64,000 nt of DNA from NCBI GenBank assembly GCA_019694755.1, contig JAIBBI010000015.1:1-64000 (forward strand), written 5' to 3'. Positions 60,955 through 64,000 of the stretch are shown piece after piece; position 1 is the stretch's first letter, and every line of letters begins with the position of its first letter. Made by a program: the position numbers and the translations under genes. The stretch is from Gemmataceae bacterium (GTDB lineage Bacteria > Planctomycetota > Planctomycetia > Gemmatales > Gemmataceae). The notes beneath the pieces are model-generated. The model ran no database searches. It was given only the letters and a program-made list of their open reading frames with translations, and was not told the DNA's origin.

Positions 60955-63393
60955 TTAGTAAGCCCTGTCCAGAGTACCCTTGTCGCCGCGAACAAACGGC
61001 AGCCAGACAAGGCCGACGAGCCTGACACTGATGTTGGCTTTCGTGGGCTTGATCTCAGCCGTCTCCAGTTGGAGCTTGGCGGCGTCGGCGCTCTCCGAAA
61101 TCGCGTCGATCTCCGCCTGCATCGTGTCGTGCAGTTCCTGAAGTTTCTGCTTTTCAGCGTCGACGTTTTGCTGTGCATTCTCGGCATTCTGGCTCTGCTG
61201 CATCGTCCGGCCCACGGACTTAGCCGCCGTCGCCGCCTTGCTGATGTTGCCTGCGGTCACGACTTTGCGCCCGCCGAAGATACTTCCGAGAATAGTGGAG
61301 CCGAACGAAATCACCGTACTCATCTTCGACGACTGCGCCTGAGCCTCCTTGGCCTGCAAGGCGAGTTCGGCCTTTCGAACCTTTTCTTCCTGTTTCGCGA
61401 ATTCCTTGGCGAACTTGGTCTGCAGTTTCGCTACGGCGGCGTCCCGGGTTTCCCGCATCGCCTGCTGCACACGGATGCGGAACTCGCGTTCTTCCTCGCC
61501 AACCTTGGAAGTGAGATCGATATCGTCGTTCGAGAACTGAAACAAAGTGAGCCGCTTGTTGGCGTAAACCCAGTTGGCGAAGTCCTTGCTCCACTTCGCG
61601 TAGTTTTTGCTTGTGGAAGCCGGCCCGGCACATTCCGCGAACTCGCCGTGCGGGGCGTCTTTCGACAAATCGTCGAGGGGAATTTCGATTTCCTCCGCCT
61701 GGTCCCAATTCACCGGGACTGCATCGTCCGTGATCTCGACCACGGCTGAAATGTCCTGGCCGTCGTCCACTTTCAGCTTCTTGTCAGCAAACCGGACCTG
61801 GGCGCAGGCGAACAGCCGGGGCAGGAAGACGATGCCATCGCCGGCTCGCGGGGGAGCAAACAGCTGAGTGATTTCCGGCGGAAGCACCGGGCGTGCGGCG
61901 GCGGCCGGCTTCGCGGCAATCGCCGGCTTATTTTCGCTACCGGCCGGCTTCGGGGGGACTGCTTCGGCCCGACGTGCCGCCATCAGGCCCTTGATTTGCG
62001 CTCTCGACATCGGGCCGCGGAGATACGACATTGCCCACCGCGACTGCATGATGACCTGACCATCGTCGTGGACGCTGTGGAGCAGGAAGACGCGGTTTCC
62101 CAGTGCCGAGAGAGTCCGCTCCATTTCGCCGCGGTCAAACTTCCCGCCCTGTGCCGACGCAGCGCCGTCGAGCCCGTCGAGGATTCGCATCTTGTCGCGC
62201 TCCGTCTGGAGCCGACCGATGAACCAGGTCCCGATGTTTGAGAGTCCTTTGTAGTCGATGTCGACCGGGTTTTGCGTCGCCAGCACGACGCCCAACCCGA
62301 ACGCCCGGGCCTGCTTGAGCAGCGTAAGAAGCGGTTGTTTGGACGGCGGATTGGCGACAGGCGGAAAGTAGCCGAATATCTCGTCCATATAGAGCAGGGC
62401 ACGTAGGCTCGACGTGCCAGACTGTGATCGCATCCATGCCAGCATCTGGTTGAGCAGCATGGTAACGAAGAACATCCGCTCGGCATCACCCAGATGCGCA
62501 ATGGAAAAAATGGCGACCTGCGGCTTGCCGGCCGGGGAGTACAGCATTTTTCCGATGTCGAGCGGTTCACCTTCCATCCAGGCCGCGAAACTCGGCGAGG
62601 CCAAAAGGTTATTCAGCTGCATGGCCAGTTCAAAGCGGTCCTTGGCCGGGAAAAACGTGTCAACGTCGAGTACGCCGACTTTCTTCACCGTGGGGTTCTG
62701 CACCTCGGCAATCAGCCCGCCCAGATCGAGGCTTCTGCCATCGGCCCATGCTTTCTGAAGTATGTTGGAAAGGAACACCATCTCGCGGCTTTTCACCGAA
62801 TCCGCGCTCACTCCGACGAGTTGCAGGAGGCCACCCACCGTGGAGCTGACTCGCTCCCGCAAGAGTTCTCCATCTTCGAGGATTTCCGGTGGCGGCACGT
62901 CGAAACTGCGGAGCACTGATACCGGTAGCCCGGCGGAACTCCCCGGTGTGAATACCGAAAAATCGGCAGCGGCGCGAAGTCGGTCGATCCGATCGGGCTC
63001 TTGCTTCCAGTCGGCGAGCCCTTTTTTCCACATCGCCGCCTGCTGAGCCGCAAACTCGTCAACCGACACCCCGGCCTTGACCGCATCTTCTTCGTTGACC
63101 CACGGCCGAAATTGTTCCGGCGTCAGCCCCGGAAAGGTGAGCAGTAGATTGCTCAAATCGCCTTTGGGGTCGATCACAATCGCCGGGATGCCGTCGATCG
63201 CAGCTTCTTCGATCAAATCGAAGCACAATCCGGTCTTTCCGCTGCCGGTCATTCCGACGACCAGACCGTGCGTTACGAGGTTTTTGGAAGGGAACAGGAC
63301 GAGGTCGTCGAGAGTCTTTTTCGCAGGCAGATCGTACTTGCGGCCGAGGTAAAAAACGCCGAGCTTTTCGTAATCGGGGAGTGCGGCTGCCAT
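60955..63393 (-). CDS. HerA/DUF87-like hexameric ATPase
   Basis: 812 residues from the ATG at 63393. A FtsK/HerA-type motor core is seen: Walker A GMTGSGKTGLCFDLI near residue 48, VIDPKGDLSNLLL, Walker B ALLYMDEIFGYFPP and the sensor LATQNPVDIDYKG. A linker rich in Ala/Pro/Lys follows (around 490-530), then a soluble region and a coiled coil near the C-terminus (QNVDAEKQKLQELHDTMQ). HerA pumps DNA in end resection with the nuclease NurA, but no NurA-like gene is adjacent; other family members act in defence or conjugation. Specific role unknown. Confidence 0.8.
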   Translation of the reverse strand: MAAALPDYEKLGVFYLGRKYDLPAKKTLDDLVLFPSKNLVTHGLVVGMTGSGKTGLCFDLIEEAAIDGIPAIVIDPKGDLSNLLLTFPGLTPEQFRPWVNEEDAVKAGVSVDEFAAQQAAMWKKGLADWKQEPDRIDRLRAAADFSVFTPGSSAGLPVSVLRSFDVPPPEILEDGELLRERVSSTVGGLLQLVGVSADSVKSREMVFLSNILQKAWADGRSLDLGGLIAEVQNPTVKKVGVLDVDTFFPAKDRFELAMQLNNLLASPSFAAWMEGEPLDIGKMLYSPAGKPQVAIFSIAHLGDAERMFFVTMLLNQMLAWMRSQSGTSSLRALLYMDEIFGYFPPVANPPSKQPLLTLLKQARAFGLGVVLATQNPVDIDYKGLSNIGTWFIGRLQTERDKMRILDGLDGAASAQGGKFDRGEMERTLSALGNRVFLLHSVHDDGQVIMQSRWAMSYLRGPMSRAQIKGLMAARRAEAVPPKPAGSENKPAIAAKPAAAARPVLPPEITQLFAPPRAGDGIVFLPRLFACAQVRFADKKLKVDDGQDISAVVEITDDAVPVNWDQAEEIEIPLDDLSKDAPHGEFAECAGPASTSKNYAKWSKDFANWVYANKRLTLFQFSNDDIDLTSKVGEEEREFRIRVQQAMRETRDAAVAKLQTKFAKEFAKQEEKVRKAELALQAKEAQAQSSKMSTVISFGSTILGSIFGGRKVVTAGNISKAATAAKSVGRTMQQSQNAENAQQNVDAEKQKLQELHDTMQAEIDAISESADAAKLQLETAEIKPTKANISVRLVGLVWLPFVRGDKGTLDRAY

Positions 63394-63441
63394 ATCAGAC
63401 GGTCTCGTTGAGAACGACGGGGCCCGTCTGGGCAGTGTATC

Positions 63442-63669
63442 GGCCGGGTGCCGGGCAGTCCGCCTTGCAGGGCTGGTGCGATGAGGTTTACATTCTGATC
63501 GCGGAAACCCGGTTCGGGAGCAAGGATGCGCAACTTCCTGCGAAGTCTCAAGTTCGCTTACACCTATCGCTGGCGGTTCGGCGCTTCCGTTGTTTGCGTC
63601 ATCCTGGCTGCTGCACTCTGGGCGATGAATCTGTCTGCAGTTTACCCGGTCATGCAGTTGCTCTTCCGT
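63442..63669 (+). repeat. tandem duplication, copy 1 (offset 331)
   Basis: From GGCCGGGT at 63442 the sequence is repeated 331 bases later (63773 onward) without net insertions to the window end. It covers about 84 bases upstream plus the first 48 codons of an ABC transporter-like gene. Within the coding part 14 of 144 bases differ. Confidence 0.9.
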
Positions 63670-63717
63670 CCCGAGCAGACCTGGGCGGTGCAGCTGGACG
63701 AAGAAGTCAACAAGTGA
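63526..63717 (+). pseudogene. truncated 5' copy of an ABC transporter gene
   Basis: 63 residues from the ATG at 63526 (CGGGAGCAAGG upstream): a short basic start (RNFLRSLKFAYTYRWRFG) and one membrane helix (VVCVILAAALWAMNLSAVY), then a stop at 63715-63717. It matches the first 48 residues of the gene at 63857 with two conservative changes (V to A, V to I) and eleven synonymous codon changes. It therefore looks like the 5' remnant of a tandem duplication, although the mostly silent substitutions hint that it stayed under selection for some time or is expressed as a short membrane peptide. Confidence 0.6.
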
Positions 63718-63772
63718 CTGTGATGAGCGACGGCCTCGGCGGGAGATTCGGATCCCGTTCGGGCAGAGCTTT

Positions 63773-64000
63773 GGCCGGGTCCCGGGCAGTCCGCCTTGCC
63801 GGATCGGGGCAGGGTGGTTTACATTCCTGTCGCGGAAACCCGGTTCGGGAGCAAGGATGCGCAACTTCCTGCGAAGTCTCAAATTCGCTTACACCTATCG
63901 CTGGCGGTTCGGCGCGTCCGTTGTTTGCGCCATTCTGGCTGCGGCGCTCTGGGCAATGAACCTGTCCGCAATCTACCCGGTCATGCAATTGCTATTCCGC
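63773..64000 (+). repeat. tandem duplication, copy 2
   Basis: Second copy of the 331-base-offset duplication, running off the window end, so its right boundary is unknown. Confidence 0.9.
63857..64000 (+). CDS. ABC transporter ATP-binding/permease protein, N-terminal fragment (cut by window end)
   Basis: 48 codons are visible from the ATG at 63857 (GGGAGCAAGG upstream): RNFLRSLKFAYTYRWRFG, then the first membrane helix ending in NLSAIYPVMQLLF. The pattern of a short basic helix, a YRWR turn and a first TM with IYPV resembles the start of MsbA-type half transporters fused to an ATPase in planctomycetes. The nucleotide-binding domain would lie outside the window, so the call rests on the N-terminus only. 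Confidence 0.45.
   Translation, partial: MRNFLRSLKFAYTYRWRFGASVVCAILAAALWAMNLSAIYPVMQLLFR

Noticed and set aside
1-64000. CRISPR arrays, insertion sequences, integrases or attachment sites
   Set aside because: No regularly spaced repeats, transposase or integrase motifs were found on either strand; the only tRNA (Asp) has no duplicated 3' end next to it.

Overview
The window looks like chromosomal DNA of a GC-rich planctomycete, most likely from the Gemmata relatives. This is inferred from gene content, not from an rRNA marker: a fused 3-dehydroquinate dehydratase/shikimate dehydrogenase, a bacterial ComB homologue, a PEP-CTERM protein, large secreted PQQ-type propellers, an MqnD-type menaquinone enzyme, an M48 protease with an N-terminal zinc ribbon, and many small translationally coupled operons. 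The density is high, with about 64 protein genes and one tRNA. Only two gene-free stretches exceed 300 bases (4916-5367 and 47133-47529).

Layout. 1-4.9 kb: end of an Hsp70-like gene, a methyltransferase, a two-domain glycosyltransferase, a DUF3748-like propeller and an intradiol dioxygenase. 5.0-5.2 kb: a predicted structured minus-strand RNA with its own terminator. 5.4-11.3 kb: an FHA-GAF-PP2C phosphatase, ClpS, a secreted cyclophilin, a tandem pair of secreted CxxC proteins and an alpha/beta hydrolase. 11.6-19.2 kb: a membrane-embedded sigma-54 activator, a PQQ-type propeller, an ECF sigma/anti-sigma pair, three tiny lipoproteins (two shorter than 50 residues) and a cysteine-cluster protein. 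19.3-28.8 kb: rpiB, tRNA-Asp, a serine hydrolase, comB-glyS, aroC, threonine aldolase, endonuclease V, an orphan FlgM-like protein, Fur and LexA. 29-36 kb: mqnD, a polar amino acid ABC system with receptor and permease fused, and an aro block (aroDE, papain-like protease, aroK, prepilin peptidase). 36-47 kb: an EF-G paralogue, a TOPRIM-ATPase gene bracketed by palindromes, an M48 protease, and a long minus-strand housekeeping block (rpoZ, gmk, yicC, secG, tpiA, pheA). 47-54 kb: dnaK behind a sigma-54-type promoter, a TonB-like protein, an ExbB-ExbD-ExbD operon and ribBA. 54-60 kb: a plus-strand operon of inositol-3-phosphate synthase, a sugar-phosphate isomerase, a PEP-CTERM trypsin-like protein, a UbiA prenyltransferase and a zinc peptidase. 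60-64 kb: an amidohydrolase, a HerA-like ATPase and a tandem partial duplication of the start of an ABC transporter gene.

Most notable leads: (i) the RNA at 5001-5216 (minus), with several perfect hairpins, a 15-nt segment complementary to the 16S rRNA tail, an 11-codon ORF and an intrinsic terminator; (ii) a family of long 3'-end palindromes, two of which bracket the TOPRIM-ATPase gene; (iii) a trypsin-like protease bearing a PEP-CTERM sorting tail inside an inositol-phosphate/prenyltransferase operon; (iv) a shared GGAATAAC box in the promoter region between the ECF sigma operon and the lipoproteins. All functions are read from motifs by eye; no database search was possible.
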